From Pelagibacterales bacterium SAG-MED22 (GTDB lineage Bacteria; Pseudomonadota; Alphaproteobacteria; Pelagibacterales; Pelagibacteraceae), in the NCBI GenBank assembly GCA_014653985.1, contig JACWDT010000002.1, positions 1 to 64,000 on the forward strand: a stretch of 64,000 nucleotides of DNA, given 5' to 3'. The position numbers were made by a program, and so were the translations under genes. Below the pieces are notes generated by a model, which saw only the letters and a program-made list of their open reading frames with translations, was not told the DNA's origin and did no database searches. Of the stretch, positions 44,848 through 53,445 are shown in pieces. How positions within the stretch are numbered: the stretch's first letter is position 1; each line of letters starts with the position of its first letter.

Positions 44848-44952
44848 AATAAGAAAAATTCAATAAAGACAATAAAACTAAGAGTTTCTAACAAATAAAA
44901 GGTATAAGCAATATTCGTTCTCTAAATTTAACTAATTTGATTCGAAAATTAA

Positions 44953-45747
44953 ATGAAAAATACAAAAATAGAGGCAATTGTTTTTGATTTAGCTGGCACT
45001 CTAATAGATTTTGGAAGTCAAGCACCATCTAAAGTTCTTATTCATATTTTTAATGATAATGGAATACCAATAACTAGGAAAGAAGCTATTGGTCCTATGG
45101 GCATTGAAAAAAGAGCACATATAAGTCAATTAATCTATTCAAAGAAAATAAATCTACTATGGAAAAAAAAGTATAAAAAAAAACCCAGTAAGAATGATAT
45201 AAATAAATTATTTAAACTTTTTAATCCTGAGCTTAAAAAAATTATTAAAAAACACTCTAAATTAATTACAGGGAGTAAAAAAACTATTGAGTTTATAAAA
45301 AATAAAAAAATTAAAATAGCTACAAATACTGGATACTCTGATGATATTTTAAAAATTATATTGTCGGAATTAAAAAAACAAAAATTTACACCAGACATTT
45401 CATATGGTTCTTCATATGCAAAAATTGGAAGACCAACAGCAGAGATAATATACAAAATTTTTTCTGACCTAAATATAACAAAGGGTTCAAAATGTATAAA
45501 AGTAGACGATACTATTCCTGGACTATTAGAAGGAGTAAATGCTGGGATGTGGGCAGTAGGTGTCATTTTTTCAGGTAATGAATTTGGTAAAACAGAGGAC
45601 GAATTTAATAAACTATCTTACAAAGATAAATCTAAATTTAGAAAAATGATCAAGAATAAATTTAAAAAAGTTGGTGCTGACTATGTAATAGATACAATTA
45701 AAGATTTACCTAAAGTAATTAAATTAATTGAGAAAAGAATTACGTAA
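44953..45747 (+). CDS. phnX: Phosphonoacetaldehyde hydrolase (phosphonatase)
   Basis: 264-residue HAD-superfamily enzyme that splits phosphonoacetaldehyde to acetaldehyde and Pi. The diagnostic features are all present: nucleophile Asp12 in IVFDLAGTLIDFGSQAP, Schiff-base Lys53 in GPMGIEKRAHI (the same numbering as the Bacillus enzyme), TNTGYSDDI, YGSSYAKIGRPTAEIIYKIF, KCIKVDDTIPGLLEGVNAGMWAVGVIFSGNEFG and the C-terminal GADYVIDTIKDLP. Its usual partner PhnW (2-aminoethylphosphonate transaminase) is not in the window. Four tandem Pho-type motifs lie upstream. Confidence 0.92.
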   Translation: MKNTKIEAIVFDLAGTLIDFGSQAPSKVLIHIFNDNGIPITRKEAIGPMGIEKRAHISQLIYSKKINLLWKKKYKKKPSKNDINKLFKLFNPELKKIIKKHSKLITGSKKTIEFIKNKKIKIATNTGYSDDILKIILSELKKQKFTPDISYGSSYAKIGRPTAEIIYKIFSDLNITKGSKCIKVDDTIPGLLEGVNAGMWAVGVIFSGNEFGKTEDEFNKLSYKDKSKFRKMIKNKFKKVGADYVIDTIKDLPKVIKLIEKRIT

Positions 45748-45749
45748 AA

Positions 45750-46409
45750 TCACCTATTGAAAAGCATTTTTTTAACCACAAATATTGCTAACATTGCACC
45801 TAGTAACTCTGCAATAATAAATAAAGGTGTATTTAAATAATTGATACCAGTAAATGTGTCTGTAAAGGTTCTAGCTATAGCAACAGCAGGATTTGCAAAT
45901 GAGGTTGATGAAGTAAACCAGTATCCCGCGGTTATGTAGAATCCAACACACGCAGCGGTTACAACTTTTCCACTTTTCATTGATCCAAAAATTACTAAAA
46001 TTAATCCAAACGTAGCTACTATTTCTGCAACAAATATATAAATACCATCTCTAGTTTTTGATGATAATTCATATATAGGTAATTCAAAAAAAAAATTCGC
46101 TAATCCAACACCTACAAGGCAACCTGATATTTGTGAAAAAATATAAATATGAATTAATTTAAATTTTAATTTTCCTGTAAAAACCATACTTAAACTTACA
46201 AATGGATTAAAATGAGCTCCTGATATATCAGAAAACACTGTTATAAGAACAAATAAACCTGCTCCTGTTGCAATTGTATTTGCCAATAACATAACTGCAA
46301 AATCGTCTGTAAGATTTTGAGCCATTATACCAGAACCAACAACTATCATCACTAGGAAGCAACTACCTAAGAATTCACTATAGATTATTTTTTTTTTGCT
46401 ATCTTTCAT
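45750..46409 (-). CDS. Aquaglyceroporin-family channel (AqpS-like)
   Basis: 219 residues from the ATG at 46409; an alternative ATG at 46427 would overlap arsC more. It has six hydrophobic helices with two half-helix loops: HFNPFVSLSMVF, where the first NPA motif is NPF, and FANPAVAIARTF with a regular NPA. In Sinorhizobium the linked AqpS channel lets arsenite leave the cell after ArsC makes it. The gene overlaps arsC by 11 bases on the same strand, which is the main support for an arsenite role. Glycerol or another small solute remains possible. Confidence 0.82.
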   Translation of the reverse strand: MKDSKKKIIYSEFLGSCFLVMIVVGSGIMAQNLTDDFAVMLLANTIATGAGLFVLITVFSDISGAHFNPFVSLSMVFTGKLKFKLIHIYIFSQISGCLVGVGLANFFFELPIYELSSKTRDGIYIFVAEIVATFGLILVIFGSMKSGKVVTAACVGFYITAGYWFTSSTSFANPAVAIARTFTDTFTGINYLNTPLFIIAELLGAMLAIFVVKKMLFNR

Positions 46410-46854
46410 AATTTTTAATCCATTCATTAATTCTAGTTTCTAGGTTAGAATAAGTTTTATGTATTTCTAATGAAATTAGTTCCTCTTTATTTGTTTTTTC
46501 ACTATTTTCTAATTCATTAATAATATGAACAGGATCCTCAATATCCCAATGTATTATTTTTTCTGGAGATGGCCACACCGGACAAACTTCATTACTAGCA
46601 TTGTTACATACAGTAAATACCTGGTCAAATTTTGTTTTTTCATCTAAAAATTTATTGAAGTTTTTTGATGATAGATTTTTTGTTTCAAAATTATTTTCAT
46701 TAAGATACTTGATGACATATTTATTAATTATTCCAGATGGTTTGCTACCTGCACTATAACCAGTGAATTTATCTTTGTGATATTTATTAACCACACTTTC
46801 AGCTAATATGCTTCTATGAGAATTTCCTGTACAAACAAATAAAAGTTTTTTCAT
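46399..46854 (-). CDS. arsC: Arsenate reductase, thioredoxin-type (LMW phosphatase fold)
   Basis: 151 residues with the CX5R loop CTGNSHRS (Cys8, Arg14) and the second redox pair Cys83 and Cys91 in VFTVCNNASNEVCPVWPS, then HWDIEDP. The three-cysteine relay is that of arsenate reductases of the ArsC/LMW-PTPase class, not plain tyrosine phosphatases. It reduces arsenate to arsenite. It lies upstream of and overlaps the aquaglyceroporin gene, and is surrounded by Pi and phosphonate genes, sensible since arsenate enters by Pi transporters. Confidence 0.9.
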   Translation of the reverse strand: MKKLLFVCTGNSHRSILAESVVNKYHKDKFTGYSAGSKPSGIINKYVIKYLNENNFETKNLSSKNFNKFLDEKTKFDQVFTVCNNASNEVCPVWPSPEKIIHWDIEDPVHIINELENSEKTNKEELISLEIHKTYSNLETRINEWIKNYER

Positions 46855-46913
46855 TGTTTACTTTTATAAATATAAATAATTTTTGCTAGAGTTATTGATC
46901 TTTAAATCAAAAT

Positions 46914-46930
46914 TGTAACAAAACTGAAAC
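46914..46930 (+). promoter_or_regulatory. Putative Pho box upstream of the PhnZ-like gene
   Basis: TGTAAC (46914-46919) and TGAAAC (46925-46930) are 11 bases apart and end 22 bases before the PhnZ-like start. The two units match the last two of the four-unit array before phnX. It also lies between the start of arsC (leftward) and the oxygenase gene, so it could serve both. Confidence 0.55.
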
Positions 46931-46952
46931 ATTAGTAATTTAATAAATTATT

Positions 46953-47504
46953 ATGCATACGATTTCTAGCATTAATAAATTATTTAAAATTATAGAAAAT
47001 ATTGGGTCTGATAAACAATATGGAAATGAAAAAGTTTCACAACTTGAGCATGCAATTCAATGTGGATTATTGGCAAAAAAAAATAATGAGAGTGATTTTT
47101 TCATTACTGCTGCTTTGTTTCATGATATTGGTCACCTAATCATCAATGATAAAGAGGCTATAAAAAAAGGAATAGATAAAAAACATGAAAACTCTGGATC
47201 TCTTTTTCTATCTAAATTTTTCCCTGATGACGTTACAAGATTAATAAAAGGACATGTTCCGGCTAAAAGATATTTGGTTTATTGTGAAAAAGGTTATTAT
47301 GAATCTTTATCTATTGCTTCAAAACGAAGTTTAGATGTCCAAGGAGGAAGTTTTTCTAAAGAGGAAGCAAACGAATTTATTAAACAACCTTTTATGCAAG
47401 ATGCAGTTAGATTAAGAAAATATGATGATCTTGCTAAAATCGAAAATTTAGAAATTCCAAATATAAATTATTTTTACAAACATGTAGAGAGAAGTTTTAA
47501 ATAA
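46953..47504 (+). CDS. PhnZ/TmpB-like HD-domain phosphonate oxygenase
   Basis: 183-residue HD-domain protein. The mixed-valence di-iron ligand set of PhnZ is visible: His33 (VSQLEHAIQC), His57-Asp58 and His61 (LFHDIGHL), His78 (KKHEN), His101 (IKGHVPAKRYL) and a late Asp in LRKYDDLAK, plus Tyr23 and Glu26 (QYGNE) that match the substrate-gating and binding residues. PhnZ and TmpB oxidatively cleave 1-hydroxy-2-aminoethylphosphonates to Pi and an amino acid. The hydroxylase partner (PhnY/TmpA) is not in the window. A Pho-type site precedes it. Which phosphonate it uses is unknown. Confidence 0.88.
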   Translation: MHTISSINKLFKIIENIGSDKQYGNEKVSQLEHAIQCGLLAKKNNESDFFITAALFHDIGHLIINDKEAIKKGIDKKHENSGSLFLSKFFPDDVTRLIKGHVPAKRYLVYCEKGYYESLSIASKRSLDVQGGSFSKEEANEFIKQPFMQDAVRLRKYDDLAKIENLEIPNINYFYKHVERSFK

Positions 47505-48669
47505 ACCTTTTTTTGTTTAAAAAAATTGCTGTTACGTTACCAAATATTGCTAAAACAAAAAATACAAATATTAACAAATCATATCCTCCTACATTCCATA
47601 CCAACGAACCAATCCATGGACCAGCAATACTACCAATCATATATTGTAAAGCTAAAATACCATGAATATTGCCAAAGTTTTTTTGGCCAAAAGTATCATT
47701 TTGAACTAGAGGTTTTAAAATAGCCATACTGCCATATGCTGAACTATTAAATAAAACAAATAAAAATGCTAAGTAATGATTAATATTTATAAAGTATAAA
47801 AATATCATTCCAACTACCATCGAGTAAAAACAAATTACAAATAATTTTAAATTTGACTTATCACCTCCATATATCATAACTAAAATTCTACCTATTACTT
47901 GTCCTGGTCCAAACAGAGATGCTGTCAATACAGCTTGGGATAGGCTCATCCCTTTTTCCTGCAACATTGGAATTACATGAGTTGTAATAGCACCAATATT
48001 AAATCCAATAACAAACAATGAAAAACTAAATAACCAAAATCTAAAATCTTTAAGTATTATTTTAATCTTTGAATTTTGATCTGTTTTCTTTTCAATTTTT
48101 TTAAATTCTTTTAGAATTATATTTTTGAAACCAAAATAATTAGCTGGTGAACTAATCAATATATTTAATATTCCAAAAATAAATACAGTAAATCTCCAGT
48201 CATATTGTTCTGTTAAATAAGTAGCAGTAGGAAATGTGTATGTGCTTGCAAATCCAGCAAATAAAGTAATTATTGCAATAGATGTTTTGGCCTTTGATTT
48301 TAAATTAATAGTAATGACACTAAAAAGCATCGTATAAAGACAGCCACCCGAGGTTGCACTTACAAGTATCCAGGCAACTAAAAATTCAGTGTATGTGTTT
48401 GCTAAGGATAGATAGATTACACTTAATCCCAGCAATATTGGACTTACCCACATCATAGGAAAACTAAGATTTTTATCAACAAACTTACCAAGAATCGGTA
48501 ACAATAAACTATGTACAACCAAGCCTAGAGAATAAATAAAGGTTAAATTATTCCTTGAAATACTAAGTTCATTTTCCCAAGTTAGCAACAACGCTGAGAA
48601 CAGATACATACAACTGCTGTAACAAAAGGTAACTGATATACCTATTAAAAATGCAGACAAATATTTCAC
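47497..48669 (-). CDS. Major facilitator superfamily transporter
   Basis: 390 residues with about twelve hydrophobic helices and the MFS pattern (LPILGKFVDKN after helix 2, and SLFGPGQVIGRILVMIYGGDKS between the halves). It most resembles the OFA/monocarboxylate-like branch by look, but the substrate cannot be assigned. It is convergent with the PhnZ-like gene, overlapping by eight bases. Position in the phosphonate/arsenic block suggests a phosphonate, arsenic compound or degradation product; that is context only. Confidence 0.82.
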   Translation of the reverse strand: MKYLSAFLIGISVTFCYSSCMYLFSALLLTWENELSISRNNLTFIYSLGLVVHSLLLPILGKFVDKNLSFPMMWVSPILLGLSVIYLSLANTYTEFLVAWILVSATSGGCLYTMLFSVITINLKSKAKTSIAIITLFAGFASTYTFPTATYLTEQYDWRFTVFIFGILNILISSPANYFGFKNIILKEFKKIEKKTDQNSKIKIILKDFRFWLFSFSLFVIGFNIGAITTHVIPMLQEKGMSLSQAVLTASLFGPGQVIGRILVMIYGGDKSNLKLFVICFYSMVVGMIFLYFININHYLAFLFVLFNSSAYGSMAILKPLVQNDTFGQKNFGNIHGILALQYMIGSIAGPWIGSLVWNVGGYDLLIFVFFVLAIFGNVTAIFLNKKRFI

Positions 48670-48723
48670 AAATTTTTTTATTTCTTTAACATTTTTTTAA
48701 CAAAAGTAAGTTAATAGATTATT

Positions 48724-49146
48724 ATGAATAAAATTCTAATCTCATTTATATTAACTTTATCCACAATTTCTATTACTCAAGCTGACAATCATGCTAAAAT
48801 AACAGAGCAACAAGCCGGCAGTAGTTATTCACAAAATACTGAGGATACATTTAAAAATGAAATAGGGAATTGTGAAGACCCTGGCGTACTTATGTTAAGA
48901 GCCACTGTTAAAAATGATATTTCAAGATCTAGTCCCGAAAAAGCATCTGAGGCAGAAGCATTAATGAAAGAGGGCATGAAATTGTGTAATGAAAATAGAG
49001 TTTTTGAGGCAAAACTAAAATTAGAAGATGCTAAAACAACTGCCCGTGCAGGATTGGTAGACGGAGAAGATCCATCCGTAACTAAAATTGTTGCTGAAAA
49101 TAATGAAACACCAAAGGAAGAAAAACCATGGTGGAAATTTTGGTAA
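48724..49146 (+). CDS. Small secreted protein of unknown function
   Basis: 140 residues: signal peptide MNKILISFILTLSTISITQADN, then a hydrophilic, mostly helical chain with two cysteines (IGNCEDPG, MKLCNENR). Its middle SRSSPEKASEAEALMKEGMKLCNENRVFEAKLKLEDAK looks like one TPR-type helix pair. It ends in PWWKFW. No known family is recognised. Two TTTAAC motifs 11 bases apart (48685 and 48696) lie 22 bases upstream and may be a weak Pho site. Convergent with phnE2. Confidence 0.75.
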   Translation: MNKILISFILTLSTISITQADNHAKITEQQAGSSYSQNTEDTFKNEIGNCEDPGVLMLRATVKNDISRSSPEKASEAEALMKEGMKLCNENRVFEAKLKLEDAKTTARAGLVDGEDPSVTKIVAENNETPKEEKPWWKFW

Positions 49147-49165
49147 AATAATTTCTAATTTTTTT

Positions 49166-50566
49166 TTATCTTACAATTAATTGATCTGTTCCAATTAGTA
49201 TTCTTCTAAGCCAAGCAGATAATCTATCCATAAATATTACAACAGCCAAAACTAATATTGCCATGTAGGCGACATTTTCAAAATCATTTCCAGTACCTAG
49301 TGCACCTAAAAATTGTAAACCAATTCCTCCTGCGCCCATTGCACCTATTATTACGGCTCCTCTAGTATTTGACTCTAAATAGTATAAGGATTGAGATACA
49401 AAAATTGGAAGTATTTGAGGAATTATACCAAATCTATGTTGTAGAAATTTGCTAGCCCCTGTAGATTGAACTCCTTCTTGTTGTTTCTTCTCAGTATTTT
49501 CAATTGCTTCAGAATACAATTTCCCTAACGTACCTGTATCGGTAAAACCAATTGCAAAAATACCAGTGAAGGGTCCTGGACCAAAAGCTCTTAAAAATAT
49601 TAAACTCCAAATTAAAAAGTCTATTCCTCTTAAAGTATCAAATAATCTTCTCAACGTAAATCTTAGAGCTTTAATAGGTGTAACGTTGTATGCAGCAAGG
49701 AATGACAAGGGCAGAGCCATCACCGTAGCAAACATTGTCCCAAGTACAGCCATAACTATTGTTTCGAGCATTGCCCACCAAACTCTACCGTGCATAAATG
49801 CTTCATTGTCTTTAATTTCTGTTAAGAAAAGTTTTAAATTAGACATTTCAGGAACAACTCTTTCTTTAGAAAAAGTCAAACCTAATGCTTCGAAAAAACT
49901 ATATGGTTCTAACGGACTTGAGAAATCAAACCAAAAATATTTCCATCCTATGCTGTAACGATGAATTTCTACTTTTTTAGGATATACCTGAACTCTCTCA
50001 TGTAAAGTTGGTCTAAATTCAACTCTGTTTTCTGTAATTCTAAAACCTTTTAAGTCATCTTTAGCTAAGTCTTCCGAACCTACTACGTAAGGTTTACCAT
50101 TTGTGTTTAATTTTATGGTAAAATCTCTTTCGTATTTAGGGAAATTTACAATTTCAACCCTATCTTTGTATAATATTGCTTTACCTTGATTATTAAATTC
50201 AATGACATTTCCAATATTATCAGAATTTTTATAAAACCATTCTGGAATTGATTTATCAAGATTGTCTCTTCCATAAACACTTCTATAGTTACCCTCAAAA
50301 GCTATTTTAATATCGTCAGGATTTTCCCATTTCATAGTAACATGATCTTTGTGAGCGTATGTGTCTAAAACAAACATCGCCGCATTTTGTGGCTTCCATT
50401 TTTTTGGAATATCCACAACATCTAAAGTAAAAAAACCTATTATTAAATATATTAAAATGAGAAAGAAAATTATTTGACCTTTTATTCTACTTTTTCTAGC
50501 TTGAATGAATGTGTCAGGAAATAATTTTCGAATATTATCTCTTTCAATTGCTAAACTAGAACTCAT
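49166..50566 (-). CDS. phnE: Phosphonate ABC transporter permease, long form (PhnE2)
   Basis: 466 residues, much longer than the ~260-290 of a plain PhnE. One helix at about residues 27-47 is followed by a ~200-residue extracytoplasmic domain (about 50-255) of mainly beta character. The transport domain follows, with WWAMLETIVMAVLGTMFATVMALPLSFLAAYNV and the coupling region IENTEKKQQEGVQSTGASKFLQHRFGIIPQILP. It should form the phosphonate channel with the shorter PhnE encoded just upstream, whose stop overlaps its start (ATGA). The last gene of phnCDEE. Confidence 0.9.
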   Translation of the reverse strand: MSSSLAIERDNIRKLFPDTFIQARKSRIKGQIIFFLILIYLIIGFFTLDVVDIPKKWKPQNAAMFVLDTYAHKDHVTMKWENPDDIKIAFEGNYRSVYGRDNLDKSIPEWFYKNSDNIGNVIEFNNQGKAILYKDRVEIVNFPKYERDFTIKLNTNGKPYVVGSEDLAKDDLKGFRITENRVEFRPTLHERVQVYPKKVEIHRYSIGWKYFWFDFSSPLEPYSFFEALGLTFSKERVVPEMSNLKLFLTEIKDNEAFMHGRVWWAMLETIVMAVLGTMFATVMALPLSFLAAYNVTPIKALRFTLRRLFDTLRGIDFLIWSLIFLRAFGPGPFTGIFAIGFTDTGTLGKLYSEAIENTEKKQQEGVQSTGASKFLQHRFGIIPQILPIFVSQSLYYLESNTRGAVIIGAMGAGGIGLQFLGALGTGNDFENVAYMAILVLAVVIFMDRLSAWLRRILIGTDQLIVR

Positions 50567-51417
50567 TGATTTACTCCAATTAAATTATGTCTCCAATATG
50601 CAGACAAATAATCCAATGCAATTATCGTACCAACCAACAAGAACATACATGCCAAAACATCAGCTCCATAATTCCATTGTATTAAAGCTGCTAACATTTC
50701 TCCAATTCCACCCGCACCAACAAAACCTAATATTGTAGATTCTCTAACATTAATTTCTAATCTTAAAATTCCATAACTTAGAAAAAGAGGAAGCACTTGT
50801 GGAAGAACTGAGAACCTTATTTTTTGTGTCCAAGTCGCACCAACAGAACTTAAACCCTCAATAGGTTTTCCATCACAATTTTCTATAGCTTCCGTGAATA
50901 ATTTACCAAGTGCTCCTGCAGTATGTATTGTTATGGCAATCACTGCTGGTAAAGATGATTTACCCATCAAATATAAAAACACCATTGCTATTATTAATGT
51001 TGGAAATGATCTTGTCACATCCATTAAAAATTTTGTAAATTGAATAACTCTTTTATTTCTTATTAAATTTCTACTAGAGAAGATTGCAAAAATAACTGCC
51101 AAAACAAATCCGATCGAAGTTGAAAATAATGCAATATTTAATGTAGTAATTAATTCAGGTATGTATTTTACAACTCTTGGCCAATATTTCCATCCCATCT
51201 CAAATGTATCAATAAATAAATCTCTTGGATAATTAAAAAAATTAGCTATACCTCTACTAAAAGATCCTGCATTTGCTTCTAACGATACCAGGGTACCACT
51301 AAAAAAAACTAATATTAAAATTGCAATACCTAATAGTGAGGATCTAGTTCTCTGGTTTGTTAATTTTTTTAAATTAACTTCAATTTGTTCTAAATTTGCT
51401 GGTAATGCTTTTGACAT
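50563..51417 (-). CDS. phnE: Phosphonate ABC transporter permease (PhnE1)
   Basis: 284 residues from the ATG at 51417 (MSKALPANLEQ); an in-frame codon at 51432 lies in the terminator-side spacer and is rejected. One helix at about residues 34-52, then the permease domain with ELITTLNIALFSTSIGFVLAVIFAIFSSRNL and the coupling region AIENCDGKPIEGLSSVGATWTQKIRFSVLPQVLPLFLSY, typical of PhnE. It lies after the phnD terminator and overlaps phnE2 by four bases. Confidence 0.93.
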   Translation of the reverse strand: MSKALPANLEQIEVNLKKLTNQRTRSSLLGIAILILVFFSGTLVSLEANAGSFSRGIANFFNYPRDLFIDTFEMGWKYWPRVVKYIPELITTLNIALFSTSIGFVLAVIFAIFSSRNLIRNKRVIQFTKFLMDVTRSFPTLIIAMVFLYLMGKSSLPAVIAITIHTAGALGKLFTEAIENCDGKPIEGLSSVGATWTQKIRFSVLPQVLPLFLSYGILRLEINVRESTILGFVGAGGIGEMLAALIQWNYGADVLACMFLLVGTIIALDYLSAYWRHNLIGVNQ

Positions 51418-51430
51418 AATATTAAAAACC

Positions 51431-51470
51431 AAAAAAAATTAGAGGCAAAGATTTTAAGTCTTTGCCTCTA
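51431..51470 (-). terminator. Intrinsic terminator between phnD and phnE
   Basis: On the minus strand TAGAGGCAAAGA (51470-51459) and TCTTTGCCTCTA (51451-51440) pair perfectly over 12 bp around a seven-base loop, followed by an A then eight Ts (51438-51431). It closes the phnCD part of the operon just after the binding-protein gene. Confidence 0.94.
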
Positions 51471-51484
51471 AATGGGGTACTTAA

Positions 51485-52435
51485 TTAATTATTTTTTTGT
51501 GCTTCAATTTTAGCTTTTCTTGCAGCTACAACCGACTCATAAAAAGAATGATCTACCGGAACCCATTTTTTAACGATACCGTTTGCAACGTTTTCACTGC
51601 ACTTTGGATCGTTTTCGTGTATCCATTGTTTCATTCCAATCATTACTTGATGTGCTCTAACAGGTAAAAAAGTAGGCATCACAATTGGACCATTAGGAAT
51701 TAATTTTGAAGACCAAATTTGAACAATGTCGTCCATATTTAAAATCCCTTTATCAACCATTTTTCTTAAATTCCCTGACGAATATCCTTCTTCCCAGCTA
51801 CCAACACCAGATACCCATGTTACAGCAGCATCAACATCTCCATTCATTAATGCTAATACATTGTTTTCATGTCCACCAGAAAATTGTGTTTTTGAAAAAT
51901 ATGTGTCTGGATCCATACCCATAGCCTTTAATTCAATTGAAGGAATTAAAAAACCTGATGTAGAGTTAGGGTCAGCCCAACCAAAGGATTTACCTTTAAG
52001 GTCTGCCATTGATTTAATTCCAGATGCTTTAGTTGCTACTGCAACAGAGTAGTAACCCATATCACCTGTTGGCTGCATTCTTGTTAGTACTGGTACTACT
52101 GCAGTTGGATCTTTAAGATACATACCCGCATATCCGGATGAACCAAACCATGTGTAATCTAGATTACCACCTAGCATCGACTCCATTGTTCCTGCGTAAT
52201 CTTTAAATGTAAAGAATTTAGCAGGTACACCATATGCTGCTTCGATATACGGCATGAAACATTCATTTCTAGCTATAATATCTTGTGCTGCTTCGTCACC
52301 TAAAAAACCAACTCTAAACTCTGGTTGGTATTTACTTAAGTCCATTTTTGGACCCGTGTAAGTTACCGCATTAGCTTGGGTTGAAAAAAACACCATAGCT
52401 AAAAGTGCAATAACTCTTGTTAGTTTATTAAACAT
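51485..52435 (-). CDS. phnD: Phosphonate ABC transporter, periplasmic binding protein
   Basis: 316 residues with a signal peptide (MFNKLTRVIALLAMVFFSTQANAV) and PhnD features: FRVGFLGDEAAQDIIARN, DYTWFGSSGYAGMYL, YYSVAVATKASGIKSMADLKGKSFGWADPNSTSGFLIPS and GGHENNVLALMNGDVDAAVTW. It captures phosphonates such as 2-aminoethylphosphonate in the periplasm. A strong Shine-Dalgarno (AAAGGAGA) precedes the start. The terminator after it allows higher expression than the permeases. Confidence 0.95.
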   Translation of the reverse strand: MFNKLTRVIALLAMVFFSTQANAVTYTGPKMDLSKYQPEFRVGFLGDEAAQDIIARNECFMPYIEAAYGVPAKFFTFKDYAGTMESMLGGNLDYTWFGSSGYAGMYLKDPTAVVPVLTRMQPTGDMGYYSVAVATKASGIKSMADLKGKSFGWADPNSTSGFLIPSIELKAMGMDPDTYFSKTQFSGGHENNVLALMNGDVDAAVTWVSGVGSWEEGYSSGNLRKMVDKGILNMDDIVQIWSSKLIPNGPIVMPTFLPVRAHQVMIGMKQWIHENDPKCSENVANGIVKKWVPVDHSFYESVVAARKAKIEAQKNN

Positions 52436-52501
52436 AATTGTCTCCTTTTTATAATTTTAGTCTCTCGACTTATTTGTATTTGTAACGATGAGTTATTGAT
52501 C

Positions 52502-53326
52502 TCATGCAGTTGCAAATTCTTTCTCAACATCTCCATTTATCTTTTTTTTTGTTTTAAGCTCAGTGGATGTTACTTGTGGTTCAAAAGCTTCATCAGCTTC
52601 TGCACCATAAATTTCTCTTGCAAGTTTGTCTGATAATTTTTCTGGTAAATCATCAAAGACAATTGCGCCATCTTTCATTCCAATAATACGGTCACAATAG
52701 GTTTTTGCTGTATCTAGGGTATGAAGATTTGAAATGACCGTTAAATTTTTTTCATCATGAATTTTTCTTAATGACTCCATTACCATTCTTGCATTCATTG
52801 GGTCTAAAGATGCTATAGGTTCATCTGCCAAAATCATTTTAGGATTTTGCATTAATGCTCTGCATATAGCTACACGTTGTTGTTGACCACCAGATAAAGT
52901 TTCTGCTCTTTGAAGTGCAGTATTAGCCATACCAAGGGTGTTAAGCAAAATTAAAGCATCAGCTCTCTCATCTCGAGAAAACATTTTTAATGATGCTCTT
53001 AATGATCCTTGGTAATTTAATCTACCTAAAATGACATTTGTTAATACATCAAGTCTCGGTACTAAGTTAAATTGTTGAAAAATCATTGCACAATTTCTCT
53101 GCCAGGATCTTTTTTCTTTGCTTTTTAGTTGTAATATATTTTGACCATCGACTTCTACTTCTCCATCTGTTGCATCAGTGAGTCGATTTATGATCCTGAG
53201 AAGAGTGGATTTACCTGCACCTGATCTTCCAATAATTCCTATCATTTGAGGTTTATTGACCTCAAAAGAAACATTCTTAACAGCGTGATTATTGCCAAAG
53301 AATTTATTTACTTTGCTTATTTGCAT
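52502..53326 (-). CDS. phnC: Phosphonate ABC transporter ATP-binding protein
   Basis: 274 residues. Walker A GRSGAGKST, Q-loop MIFQQFNLVPRLDVLTNVILGRL (PhnC-like), signature [15 protein letters not shown], Walker B MILADEPIASLDP and H-loop NLHTLDTAKTYCDRIIG are present. A Lys-rich tail after residue 250 is slightly longer than usual. First gene of leftward phnCDEE. On its strand, ATTAAC and TTTAAC lie 11 bases apart upstream (53359-53375), a possible weak Pho site. Confidence 0.95.
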   Translation of the reverse strand: MQISKVNKFFGNNHAVKNVSFEVNKPQMIGIIGRSGAGKSTLLRIINRLTDATDGEVEVDGQNILQLKSKEKRSWQRNCAMIFQQFNLVPRLDVLTNVILGRLNYQGSLRASLKMFSRDERADALILLNTLGMANTALQRAETLSGGQQQRVAICRALMQNPKMILADEPIASLDPMNARMVMESLRKIHDEKNLTVISNLHTLDTAKTYCDRIIGMKDGAIVFDDLPEKLSDKLAREIYGAEADEAFEPQVTSTELKTKKKINGDVEKEFATA

Positions 53327-53445
53327 GACTATTTATGCATCTCATTTTTTGAGAAAATGTTAAAATTTTGTTAATAAAATTTATAAGTTTTGTTTAGTAA
53401 ATGTTAAAATAAAACCTCAAGTAGAAAGTCTAGTTTTTTATCAAT

